A DNA stretch of 64,000 nucleotides from positions 186,001 to 250,000 of the forward strand of contig NZ_LGLV01000012.1 in NCBI RefSeq assembly GCF_001687365.1, written 5' to 3'. Every line of letters starts with the position of its first letter. Positions within the stretch are counted from its first letter, which is position 1. The position numbers were made by a program, and so were the translations under genes. This DNA is from Pararhizobium polonicum (lineage in GTDB: Bacteria > Pseudomonadota > Alphaproteobacteria > Rhizobiales > Rhizobiaceae). Under the pieces are notes generated by a model, which saw only the letters and a list, made by a program, of their open reading frames with translations, was not told the origin of the DNA and made no database searches. Below, in pieces: positions 54,783-63,355 of this stretch.

Positions 54783-55573
54783 TTTGAGACCGGCGCCTTG
54801 ATATGCGCGTCTGCCTCATAGCCAGAAAGCTGGAAATCCTCGTAACGGAAAGCAAAAAGATCGATCACATCAGGATTGAGTACCATTTTCGGCAATGGCT
54901 TCGGGATACGTTCAAGCTGCAACCGCGCCTGCTCGAAATGGTCGGCATAAATATGCGTATCGCCGAACGTATGGACGAAATCGCCGGGCTGGAGGCCGCA
55001 GACCTGGGCCACCATCAGGGTCAGCAGCGCGTAGGAGGCGATATTGAAGGGCACGCCGAGGAAAACATCCGCCGAGCGCTGGTAGAGCTGGCAGGAGAGC
55101 TTGCCGTTAGAAACATAGAACTGGAACAGGCAGTGGCATGGCGGCAGCGCCATCTCGTCCACCAGTGCCGGGTTCCAGGCCGAGACGATATGCCGGCGTG
55201 AATTCGGGTTGGTCTTCAGGCCTTCGACAAGTGCCGTGATCTGATCGAGGTGACGGCCGTCATGGGTTGGCCAGGAGCGCCACTGGTAGCCGTAGACCGG
55301 GCCGAGATCGCCGTTTTCGTCGGCCCATTCGTCCCAGATGTTGACGCCGTTTTCCTTCAGGTAGGCGATGTTGGTATCGCCCTTCAGGAACCACAGCAGC
55401 TCATGGATGATGGACCTGAGATGCAGCTTCTTGGTGGTGAGGACAGGAAAGCCCTCCGCCAGATCAAACCGCATCTGGTAGCCAAAGACGGAGCGCGTCC
55501 CCGTTCCCGTCCGGTCGCTACGGTCGGAGCCGGTCTCCATCACATGGCGCAAGAGGTCGAGATATTGCTTCAT
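54779..55573 (-). CDS. thyA: Thymidylate synthase
   Basis: 264 residues, the standard bacterial length. Cys146 in [13 protein letters not shown] is the nucleophile; [55 protein letters not shown] and [15 protein letters not shown] segments are all intact. Makes dTMP from dUMP. ATG 55573 is at the family start; its 3' end carries the start of the TIR gene. Confidence 0.97.
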   Translation of the reverse strand: MKQYLDLLRHVMETGSDRSDRTGTGTRSVFGYQMRFDLAEGFPVLTTKKLHLRSIIHELLWFLKGDTNIAYLKENGVNIWDEWADENGDLGPVYGYQWRSWPTHDGRHLDQITALVEGLKTNPNSRRHIVSAWNPALVDEMALPPCHCLFQFYVSNGKLSCQLYQRSADVFLGVPFNIASYALLTLMVAQVCGLQPGDFVHTFGDTHIYADHFEQARLQLERIPKPLPKMVLNPDVIDLFAFRYEDFQLSGYEADAHIKAPVSK

Positions 55574-55679
55574 AAGGTTCGCCGCCGATTCGTTTCGCGA
55601 TAAATTAGGCGCAACTCGGCGGCGAACCAATCGGTAATCCCGGGTATCCCCAGACTACGATTGCCGGATCGGCTGACGA

Positions 55680-55988
55680 TCAGAGCGTCGCCAGCTTGCC
55701 GAGGTGTTTGGCCACGAGATAGTAGAAGGTCACGCGGGACTTCGAGCGGTCGCCGGCCATGGTTTTTGCCACGGCATCGACGGCAGCATCGGCATCCGGG
55801 CCGGTCACGCCAAGCTTCTTGCCGCACCATTTTTCCTTGACCCGGTCGAGCTCGGTCTGGTCGGATGCGGAAACCAGCGAGGAATCCCTGTTGCGCAGCG
55901 CAATGCCGAGATGTTTGACAATCTTGTTTACAATCGCCTCATCAGCGCCGCTATCGTATTTCCGCACATCCGCGAGATAATCCGTCAT
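55680..55988 (-). CDS. DUF2853 family protein
   Basis: 102 residues, soluble and helical: DYLADVRKYDSGADEAIVNKIVKHLGIALRNRDSSLVSASDQTELDRVKEKWCGKKLG. This matches DUF2853, a small conserved alphaproteobacterial protein of unknown function. Single gene between thyA and the tmRNA gene. Confidence 0.88.
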   Translation of the reverse strand: MTDYLADVRKYDSGADEAIVNKIVKHLGIALRNRDSSLVSASDQTELDRVKEKWCGKKLGVTGPDADAAVDAVAKTMAGDRSKSRVTFYYLVAKHLGKLATL

Positions 55989-56164
55989 GGTGTCTCCTCA
56001 CTTGGTTGTCTTCGCGCCACGTGCCGTTCCTCTGGAAGGACGCGCACACCCGAGTTTTTTCACGCTTTGCGGGCAAGTCAAGGCCAATCCGCCGGTAATG
56101 GCCGAAAAGCGTACACTGTATTTTCGAAAAGGCCCTTTTCTTGGGGTCTCAAAAGACCTATATC

Positions 56165-56530
56165 CCCCTTGCCGTCTTCGGGCGGCTATGGCGATAAACA
56201 GGCGATGGAATAAACCTATTGGACCCGGGGGCGGTACCCGGCGCCTCCACCAAAAACCGGTCGATCGTGACTGACATGTCAGGGGCGACTCACATGTCAG
56301 AAATGGCAGACCGGCTTTTGATGGGGGCGAAATAGGATCGACAAGGGCGTAAAGATCGACTTTTTGCTCGGCATTGTACCACCGTTATCGGGCTAAAATT
56401 GTAGTTGCAAACGACAACTATGCGGAAGCTCGTCTCGCTGCTTAATCGCAGTGTGACACTTCAAATCAAGTCCTAAGGGGTCGCACCTTTAGGCGGGGTT
56501 CGGAGGTACCTGGCAACAGAAACCTCCACT
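56165..56530 (+). ncRNA. ssrA: tmRNA (ssrA), permuted two-piece alphaproteobacterial form
   Basis: The acceptor piece comes first and ends in CGCCTCCACCA (CCA at 56250-56252), with a T-arm-like CCGGG/CCCGG stem before it. The coding piece begins GGGGGCGAAATAGGATCGAC at 56323 and its first seven bases pair with the acceptor end. The tag reads ANDNYAEARLAA (56407-56442, stop TAA). A 3' pseudoknot/hairpin with ACCTGGCAACAGAAACC follows. Outer ends are approximate. It rescues stalled ribosomes and tags the peptide for ClpXP. Confidence 0.92.
56407..56445 (+). other. tmRNA tag reading frame
   Basis: Twelve codons starting GCA AAC GAC and ending GCT GCT TAA encode ANDNYAEARLAA, the tag known from rhizobia. 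The final LAA is the ClpX signal; the upstream ANDNY part is the region SspB binds. Confidence 0.93.
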
Positions 56531-56695
56531 TCTCCCCATCCGCGTCACCGTCTCCTCCGCTTTCCGGTCGCCTTCTCCATTGCCTTGAAATGGTCTATAG
56601 ATGATGCAAATGACTCGTATATCAGGACTTTCCTGCGTACAGAGCCGGTGGCATACAGTGTGACAGAGTTGAGTTACAAGAAAGACGGGGATCTT

Positions 56696-57217
56696 ATGGG
56701 CCAAGACCATATCCGCTACGACATTCTCGCGCAGGACGCCCTTCGCAGCGTCATTCGCAAGGTCCTGATTGAAGTCGCAGCGACGGGTGCCCTTCCCGGA
56801 GACCATCATTTCTTCATCACCTTTCTGACCGGCGCTCCTGGCGTGCGCATTTCCCAGCATCTGAAGGCCAAATATGCCGAGCAGATGACCATCGTCGTGC
56901 AGCACCAGTTCTGGGACCTGAAGGTCACCGAGACGCTGTTCGAAATCGGCCTGTCCTTCTCCGACACCCCGGAAAAGCTGGTCATCCCGTTCAACGCCAT
57001 TCGCGGCTTCTACGATCCGTCGGTCAATTTCGAGCTTGAGTTCGATGTTGCAGCCGCCGAAGAGGAGGAGACCGCCGAAATCACCGCCTATCCCGTCGCG
57101 ACGGCGGACAAGACCGCCGAGCCCGAGGGCGAAACTGCCGCTGCCAAGTCCGGCGACGACGGCAAGAAGGAGGGCGGATCGGTGGTCTCCCTCGATTCGT
57201 TCCGCAAGAAGAACTGA
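56696..57217 (+). CDS. sspB: ClpXP adaptor SspB (alpha type)
   Basis: 173 residues. The SspB core QDHIRYDILAQDALRSVIRKVLIEVAATGALPGDHHFFITFLTGAPGVRISQHL binds the ssrA tag. An acidic linker (about 120-160) leads to the C-terminal ClpX-docking end GSVVSLDSFRKKN. ATG 56696 follows GGGGAT; the longer frame from 56585 is not family-like. The gene lies next to ssrA, whose tags it delivers to ClpXP. Confidence 0.93.
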   Translation: MGQDHIRYDILAQDALRSVIRKVLIEVAATGALPGDHHFFITFLTGAPGVRISQHLKAKYAEQMTIVVQHQFWDLKVTETLFEIGLSFSDTPEKLVIPFNAIRGFYDPSVNFELEFDVAAAEEEETAEITAYPVATADKTAEPEGETAAAKSGDDGKKEGGSVVSLDSFRKKN

Positions 57218-57245
57218 CCCCCGCTTTCATCAGGACAGGTTCATC

Positions 57246-57452
57246 ATGACCGGCGACGTCGTCAATCTCCGTCAGTTCCGCAAGCAGAAGGCGCGGACGG
57301 AGAAGGATAAGGCGGCCGAGCAGAACCGTATCTCCTTCGGCCGCACCAAGACCGAGAAACAGCTGACCAGAACGCTCAACGACAAGGCCAGCAAGGCCCT
57401 CGACCAGGGCAAGCGCGAGACGCCGCCGGATGTTCCCGCCGATGGCGATTGA
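57246..57452 (+). CDS. DUF4169 family protein
   Basis: 68 residues: GDVVNLRQFRKQKARTEKDKAAEQNRISFGRTKTEKQLT, a charged helical protein typical of DUF4169. Ribosome site AGGA upstream. Its N-terminus VVNLRQFRKQK resembles the SspB tail VVSLDSFRKKN coded just upstream. Probably in one operon with sspB and the RHH gene. Function unknown. Confidence 0.85.
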   Translation: MTGDVVNLRQFRKQKARTEKDKAAEQNRISFGRTKTEKQLTRTLNDKASKALDQGKRETPPDVPADGD

Positions 57453-57558
57453 ATTTCGCGCACGGCTGAAACCTTTGAATTCGATGTAAAATCAACGAAC
57501 AAGCCCAATCTCCGGAATCACTTTCAGAAAAAGATGATTCACTTTCTGAGGCGACATC

Positions 57559-57780
57559 GTGATCCGCAAGCATTCCGCGACACTGCATGGCCACCGCACC
57601 AGCTTTTCGCTGGAGGAGCCGTTCTGGCAGGAGCTGAAGGCGATCGCCGAAAGCCGTCAGATAGCGCTGGCGCAGCTGATCGCCGAGATCGACGACGGCC
57701 GTCCGGCCGACAGCAATCTGTCATCGGCGCTCAGGGTCCATGTGCTGAACTGGATCAAATCCCGCAACGAACAAGCCTGA
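57559..57780 (+). CDS. Ribbon-helix-helix protein (RHH_4 type)
   Basis: 73 residues: KHSATLHGHRTSFSLEEPFWQELKAIAESRQIALAQLIAEIDDGR matches the RHH_4 family, which may bind DNA. Starts at GTG 57559 with TGAGG upstream; the 106-base gap after DUF4169 contains two near-identical AATCACTTTC/ATTCACTTTC repeats. Convergent with the AsmA gene. Confidence 0.85.
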   Translation: MIRKHSATLHGHRTSFSLEEPFWQELKAIAESRQIALAQLIAEIDDGRPADSNLSSALRVHVLNWIKSRNEQA

Positions 57781-57815
57781 CAGCCAGCGTCGGCATCCCG
57801 CGACGTTCCAACCGC

Positions 57816-60800
57816 CTATGGCCGCGTGACGCCCGGCAGCATTTCGAAATCGAGCCCCTGCTGTGGTATCCGCACGGCCGGCTGCTGCTGGGCAGGCTGT
57901 TGCGATGCGCCGCCCTGCGTCTCCTGCGGCGCGGCCAGTGCGTCGCCGCGCAGCACGCCGCCGGTCGGATCGACCGGCAACAGGGTCTGGCTTTTCTGCT
58001 CGGCAGCCTTTCGTGCCGCCTCTTCGGCGGCCTTGGCAGCCGCAGCATCCTGCGCTGCCTTCTTCGCAGCGGCGGCATCTTCTGCTGCTTTCTTCTCGGC
58101 TTGCGCCTTGGCTTCAGCCTCCGCCTTCTGGCGCGCAGCCTCTTCGGCGGCCAGCTGACGCTGGCGCTGCTCTTCCACCGCCCGCAGCCGTGCCGCTTCC
58201 CGCTCGAGCGCATTGGCCTTGTAGAGCGCCACTTCCCGCCGCAGCCGCTGCTTTTCAAGCACGTTCGCCTGCAGCGTCTCGACACGGCGGCGTTCGCGCT
58301 CGAAGGCACGCAGCGACAGGAAATTCGACAGGTCCGCCGCATCGAAGGTCAGGCCCGGTGCATGCAGAAGCCCGGCATAATCGAGGCGCACCTGCGCCTC
58401 GGCACCGGTCAGCGCCTCTTCGCCCGGCCGCAGATCGACAGTGAGACCGGCCTTCATCCGCTCATCCGGAAAGCTGATTTCCAGATTTCCGGAAAGTGCC
58501 GCCGCCGCATCGCCCGCCGTCACGTTCTGGGCCCGCAGCGTGCCGCCGGCGATGCTGAACGGCACCGTCACCGCGCCAAGCGCCGCCTGCCCCGACAGGA
58601 TTTCCTTCTCCGCCAGCGGCCTGACCTTATCCGGAGTAATCTCGCCCTGAAGATGATCGGCTGCTGCCATGATGGCCGGCAGCGCTGCGGTGTTCAAACC
58701 ATGCACGACGGTATCGCGCAACGTCGCCGTGCCCGAGCCGCTGGCGGATTCGGCCATCGCCCGCGCCGTCTTGCCGGATGCCTCCATGGCCAGCGACAGA
58801 TCGAACTTGCCGGCCGCAACAGCCGCTCCGCCGGTTTTCCAGGCCGCCGCATCCAGGTCGCCGTCCTTGAGGTCGAGCCGCGTCTGGAAGAAGCCGGAGC
58901 CGTCGCCATTGCCCAAAAGCAGGCGCCCCTCGACCTTGCCGCCGAGCCAGCCGCCGGCCAGCGTATTGATCTCGATCTGATCGCCCTTCCAGACAAATTT
59001 GCCCGACATGTCCGAGACGGCGCTGTAGACGCCGGGCCAGAACCGCTTGGCCGACACATCGACCGCCACGTCGAGCCCGCTCCAGGCAGGCTGCACCACC
59101 GGCGCCGACGACAGGTCGCCGCTCGCCGCATCCTGAACCGGGCCGAGGATCCCCTCGCCCAGCCAGGCAAGATCGAGCGTATCGAGCGCAATCTGGCCCG
59201 TTGCCTTGCCCGGCGTCTTCCGGTCGACCGCAAAGGTGCCGGAAAACGCGTTGCCGTCCGCCTTGCCGTCAATGGCAGAGAGCGTCACCGCATCCGGCGT
59301 CGTCGCAACATCCGCCTTCAACGCCAGCGGCAGGCCGGAGCCCATCTGCGGCAGGCCGATGCCCTGCAAGAGCAGGAACGGTTCGAAATCCTGGCTGTCC
59401 AGCGTGATCTTCGACTGGCCGGAGAGGAAATTGTCGCGCGACAGGTCGATATCGCCATTGGCCGAAAGCGCGGTCCGCGCCGTGGTGAAGGTCAGCCCGG
59501 CATTGGCCTTCTGGCCATCCGTGCCCTGAAGCTTTACCGACAGAATGGCATTCTTGTCGGCATCGAACGGCAGCGGATCAAAACCGATCTGGCCGAGCAG
59601 AACCGGTGTCGACGGGTTTTCCATCGTCGCTTCCAGCAAGATGCCCTGCCCGGTCAGCGCCTGCGCGATATCCGGCGCCTGATAGTTGGCGGCGATCTTC
59701 GTGCCGTTCGCCGTGCCGATAATGCCGAAGGTCACCGGCGCCTTGCCGTCCTGACTGCCGGCCGACAGCGTCAGGTCAAGCGCCGCATCGCTATAGTAAG
59801 GCCCGCCCTTGACCAGCCGTTCCAGCGCCGGGTGCGCGGCCGCGTGCCGCTCGATCATCTTCAGGAAGGGCGTGATGTCCGGGGATGCCAGCTTCATCTT
59901 CGCCGAAATCACCGGTGCGGTCATCTCGCCGCTCATGCGTCCCGACAGGGCAAGCTGCGTGCCGGCGATATCGCCGATCGAGACGCGCTCGGCCTGCAAC
60001 TGGCCGTTCTTCAGGGTCGCCACCAGCTGCACATCGCTGGCCTCCTCGCCGAAGGCCGAGAAATGTTCGGCCGAAAGGTCGGCCGCGATCGTGTGCGACA
60101 GAAGTGTCGCGGTGGAGGCATCGCCGGCCACCAGTCCGGCCAGCGCCTGCAGCGCCTCCAGATCGATGCTGTTGCCCTTGAGCTGCAACGACAGGTTCGG
60201 TGGCGCGCCCTCCGGTGCCTGCCGCTCGATCCGGCCGCGCAGCACGGCGGGACCCGCCGCCACTTCCAACCGCTCGAACTCCTGCAACGTATCGGTGAGG
60301 TTCACCGTCGCCGAAAACCCGGCCGTCTTCAGCTTACGGATGGCCGGATCGACCGAACCGGCAAGCCAGGTCGCCAGTCCCGAAGGCTGGTTGGAGGCGA
60401 CCAGCATCTCGCCGCGAAAGGCGCGATGGCCGTTCAATTGCAGCCTGCCCTTGGCCTCGAACTGCGTGCGCCCGGGCAATTGTGCGACCACATTGTCGAC
60501 CATCCATCCGGCCCCGTCCGGCCGCAGATCCAGCCGGACATCGCGCACCGTCGTATCGCCGATGACGATCGCCGGCAGTTTCAGGCTCGCCCGGCCCGGC
60601 ACCTGCGGGATCGGAATATCGGCGGCGATCGCCATCATCGCAGCCAGCCTCTGGCGAACGGAGATCGCCGGGTCGCGCCCGGTCTTGCCCGTCGCCCCGG
60701 CATTGCCGATGCGGCTGACGTCGATCTGCTGGCCGTCGGCCAGAAGCAGGAACTCCTGCTCCTTGCCGGTATCCAGCGTTGCCTCGCCGGTCACCAGATA

Positions 60801-61664
60801 GGGATCGTCCTTGGGGCCGATCTCCAGCCGGTAGTCGGGCACGCGGATGCGCTCGTTGGTCAGCTCGAATTCACCGGTCACCCGCAGCGCGGCCGATTTG
60901 TCCTGGGTCTTCTGCGCCTCCGCCGGCTTGTTTTCCGTCAGCGTGAACTTGCCCTGATAGAGCGGCTTGAAATCGACGATCTTCAGATCGCCGTCGAGTT
61001 CGACACCAAAGGGCCGCTTGTCGGGCGTCAGCCGCGAGCGCAGGCCAAGCGTGCCGGCCTCGTCAGCCTCGCTGCTGGAAAAAGCGAAGCTGCCCGCCTC
61101 ACCGTCCAGCGCCGCGCGGCCTTCCACCTTCCACGGACCAGCCAGCGAACGGGCGGAAAGATCGGCCTGAAGCCCGGTGATGTGCCGCGTCCGGCCGGTC
61201 TGCTCGTCGATGAAATCGATCTGGCCGCCGGTGATGGCGACATTTTCGAGAATCACGGTCTTCGCCGGGATCGATGCCTTGCGGCCCCGCGCCCAGTCGA
61301 GCGTGCCGTCCGGCAGCAGCCGGATCTTCGCCTTCGGTGATTCCAGCCGCATGTCGAAGATCAGCGCCTCGCCGGACAGGAACGGCGCAAGCTCGGCATC
61401 CATCGAAAAATGCTCGACCTGGATCAGCGGTTCGCCGGTCTCGGACTGGCCGACGCGCACGTCATTGAGGGTAACCGAGGGGAACGGCAGCAGCCGGGCA
61501 TCGACGCTGCCGTGAACGACCACGGGCTTGCCCATGATCCGGCTCGCCTCACGCTCGAAATCCTTGCGGAAATCGGTCCAGTCCACAAACAGTGGCGCAA
61601 TCAGCGCGGCAAACAGCGCCACGACCAGAAGACCACCGACGAAAACCAGAATTCGCGAAAGCAC
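57816..61664 (-). CDS. AsmA-family outer-membrane biogenesis protein
   Basis: 1282 residues. The N-terminal membrane anchor (LSRILVFVGGLLVVALFAALIAPLFVDW) is followed by the long AsmA repeat fold (VNLTDTLQEFERLEV, LSGRMSGEMTAPVISAKMKL). A C-terminal Ala/Glu/Lys/Arg-rich coiled coil (about 1105-1230) carries a long tail. AsmA proteins span the periplasm and may move lipids. Starts at GTG 61664 with AGGAC upstream. Confidence 0.9.
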   Translation of the reverse strand: MLSRILVFVGGLLVVALFAALIAPLFVDWTDFRKDFEREASRIMGKPVVVHGSVDARLLPFPSVTLNDVRVGQSETGEPLIQVEHFSMDAELAPFLSGEALIFDMRLESPKAKIRLLPDGTLDWARGRKASIPAKTVILENVAITGGQIDFIDEQTGRTRHITGLQADLSARSLAGPWKVEGRAALDGEAGSFAFSSSEADEAGTLGLRSRLTPDKRPFGVELDGDLKIVDFKPLYQGKFTLTENKPAEAQKTQDKSAALRVTGEFELTNERIRVPDYRLEIGPKDDPYLVTGEATLDTGKEQEFLLLADGQQIDVSRIGNAGATGKTGRDPAISVRQRLAAMMAIAADIPIPQVPGRASLKLPAIVIGDTTVRDVRLDLRPDGAGWMVDNVVAQLPGRTQFEAKGRLQLNGHRAFRGEMLVASNQPSGLATWLAGSVDPAIRKLKTAGFSATVNLTDTLQEFERLEVAAGPAVLRGRIERQAPEGAPPNLSLQLKGNSIDLEALQALAGLVAGDASTATLLSHTIAADLSAEHFSAFGEEASDVQLVATLKNGQLQAERVSIGDIAGTQLALSGRMSGEMTAPVISAKMKLASPDITPFLKMIERHAAAHPALERLVKGGPYYSDAALDLTLSAGSQDGKAPVTFGIIGTANGTKIAANYQAPDIAQALTGQGILLEATMENPSTPVLLGQIGFDPLPFDADKNAILSVKLQGTDGQKANAGLTFTTARTALSANGDIDLSRDNFLSGQSKITLDSQDFEPFLLLQGIGLPQMGSGLPLALKADVATTPDAVTLSAIDGKADGNAFSGTFAVDRKTPGKATGQIALDTLDLAWLGEGILGPVQDAASGDLSSAPVVQPAWSGLDVAVDVSAKRFWPGVYSAVSDMSGKFVWKGDQIEINTLAGGWLGGKVEGRLLLGNGDGSGFFQTRLDLKDGDLDAAAWKTGGAAVAAGKFDLSLAMEASGKTARAMAESASGSGTATLRDTVVHGLNTAALPAIMAAADHLQGEITPDKVRPLAEKEILSGQAALGAVTVPFSIAGGTLRAQNVTAGDAAAALSGNLEISFPDERMKAGLTVDLRPGEEALTGAEAQVRLDYAGLLHAPGLTFDAADLSNFLSLRAFERERRRVETLQANVLEKQRLRREVALYKANALEREAARLRAVEEQRQRQLAAEEAARQKAEAEAKAQAEKKAAEDAAAAKKAAQDAAAAKAAEEAARKAAEQKSQTLLPVDPTGGVLRGDALAAPQETQGGASQQPAQQQPAVRIPQQGLDFEMLPGVTRP

Positions 61665-61747
61665 CAGTTGAAAGTCCTATCCCTCTTGACCGCGCACGGT
61701 AGCGCCCTTGTCGGCGTCTACCACTCCTTAACATCCACTGACTGTTT

Positions 61748-63157
61748 TCACATGGCAAAAATCTTGCCGGGATTGAAGATGTTGCCGGGATCGAGCGCGT
61801 GCTTGACCTGCCGCATCAGATCCAGCGCATCGCCGAGCTCGGCTTCGAGAAACGGCATCTTGCCCTGACCGATGCCATGTTCGCCGGTGCAGGTGCCGTC
61901 CATCGCCAGCGCCCGACCGTTGAGACGCGCGACAAAAGCCTCCGCCTTGGTGATGTCAGCGGCGTCCTTGTCGTCGAACAGCAGGCCGACATGAAAATTG
62001 CCGTCGCCCGCATGTCCGACGATCGGCGCGACCAGTCCGTGGGCGGCAATGTCCTCATGGGTCGCCTCGACGCAATCGGCAAGCCGCGAAATCGGCACGC
62101 AGACATCGGTGGAGATGATCGCCAGGCCCGGCCGCAGGTTTTTCTGCGCCCAATAGGCATTGTGGCGGGCTTTCCACAGCGTGTTGCGTTCCTCGGTATT
62201 CGCCGTCCAGCGGAATTCGGAACTGCCGAATTCGGCGGCGATCTCGCCGAACTGCTTCGATTGCAGCGCGACGCTCTCGGCACTGCCGTGAAACTCGACG
62301 AACAGCGTCGGCGCTTCCGGCAGGGACAGTCCCGAATAGGCATTGCTCGCCTGCATCTGCAGGGCGTCGAGCAGTTCGATGCGGGCAACGGGAATGCCGG
62401 ACTGGATGGTCAGGATCACCGTGTTGCAGGCATCGCCGACGGACGGAAACGAGCAGACACCGCCGGCGATCGTCTCAGGTATCCCCTGCAGCCTGAGTGT
62501 GACCGAGGTGAGAATGCCGAGCGTGCCTTCCGCTCCCACGAAGAGGCGTGTCAGGTCGTAACCGGCGGACGACTTCTTGGCGCGGTGGGCGGTGCGGATT
62601 TCCTTCCCCCCCGCCGTCACGGCCGTCACGGCCAGAACATTGTCCTTCATCGTGCCGTAACGCACCGCATTGGTGCCGGACGCCCGCGTCGATGCCATGC
62701 CGCCGATCGAGGCATTGGCGCCGGGATCGATCGGGAAAAACAGGCCGGTATCGCGCAGATAGACGTTCAGCGCCTCCCGGGTGATTCCCGGCTGGACGGT
62801 GCAATCGAAATCACCGGCATTGACCTCGAGCACCCTGTCCATGCGGCTCATATCGACGCTGATGCCGCCATGCGGCGCATTGATATGACCTTCGAGCGAA
62901 GATCCGGTGCCGAAGGCGATCAGCGGCACGCCATGCTCGCTGGCAATCGTCACGATCGCCTCGACCTCTGCCGCGCTGTCCGGAAAGACGACGCCGTCGG
63001 GCAGCTGTGCCGGAATATAGGTGGTGGTGTGGGCATGCTGGGCGCGGATCGCCTCACCGGTCTGGAAACGATCGCCGAACCGCTCGCGCATCAGCCCGAG
63101 AACAGCGGCTATGCCTGTTTCGTTGCGGCTGCCCGCCCTGATCGCCTTCAACGCCAT
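61748..63157 (-). CDS. FAD-linked D-lactate/glycolate-type dehydrogenase
   Basis: 469 residues of the GlcD/DLD family. FAD domain PLIAFGTGSSLEGHINAPHGGISVDMSRMDRVLEV and PGANASIGGMASTRASGTNAVRYGTMKDNVLAVTAV; C-terminal HAGDGNFHVGLLF...GEHGIGQGKM and DPGNIFNPGKIF. Oxidises a 2-hydroxy acid and passes electrons to the respiratory chain. ATG 63157 follows GGGGAGG; no GlcE/GlcF partners adjacent, so the D-lactate (Dld) type is more likely. Confidence 0.9.
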   Translation of the reverse strand: MALKAIRAGSRNETGIAAVLGLMRERFGDRFQTGEAIRAQHAHTTTYIPAQLPDGVVFPDSAAEVEAIVTIASEHGVPLIAFGTGSSLEGHINAPHGGISVDMSRMDRVLEVNAGDFDCTVQPGITREALNVYLRDTGLFFPIDPGANASIGGMASTRASGTNAVRYGTMKDNVLAVTAVTAGGKEIRTAHRAKKSSAGYDLTRLFVGAEGTLGILTSVTLRLQGIPETIAGGVCSFPSVGDACNTVILTIQSGIPVARIELLDALQMQASNAYSGLSLPEAPTLFVEFHGSAESVALQSKQFGEIAAEFGSSEFRWTANTEERNTLWKARHNAYWAQKNLRPGLAIISTDVCVPISRLADCVEATHEDIAAHGLVAPIVGHAGDGNFHVGLLFDDKDAADITKAEAFVARLNGRALAMDGTCTGEHGIGQGKMPFLEAELGDALDLMRQVKHALDPGNIFNPGKIFAM

Positions 63158-63355
63158 AACATGCCTCCCCCGAACCACCGCCCAGCGCTGCGGAAATTCT
63201 TAGATTTCAACGCTCTACTGTGCAAATCGGAATCACTTTGTCCAGAACCTCATCTGTTACCAGAATGGCTCTAGCAAAGAATTGCGACAAAGTGAGACTG
63301 TCGGGACACAGGGAAGAAATAGCCTGTGGGGAGAGTGACGGCAAACCGGCGGAGC

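Noticed and set aside
57534-61340. Open frame of 1268 codons on the plus strand
   Set aside because: It lies opposite the AsmA gene, starts without a ribosome site and has Arg/Gly/Ala-rich composition; an antisense artefact of high GC.
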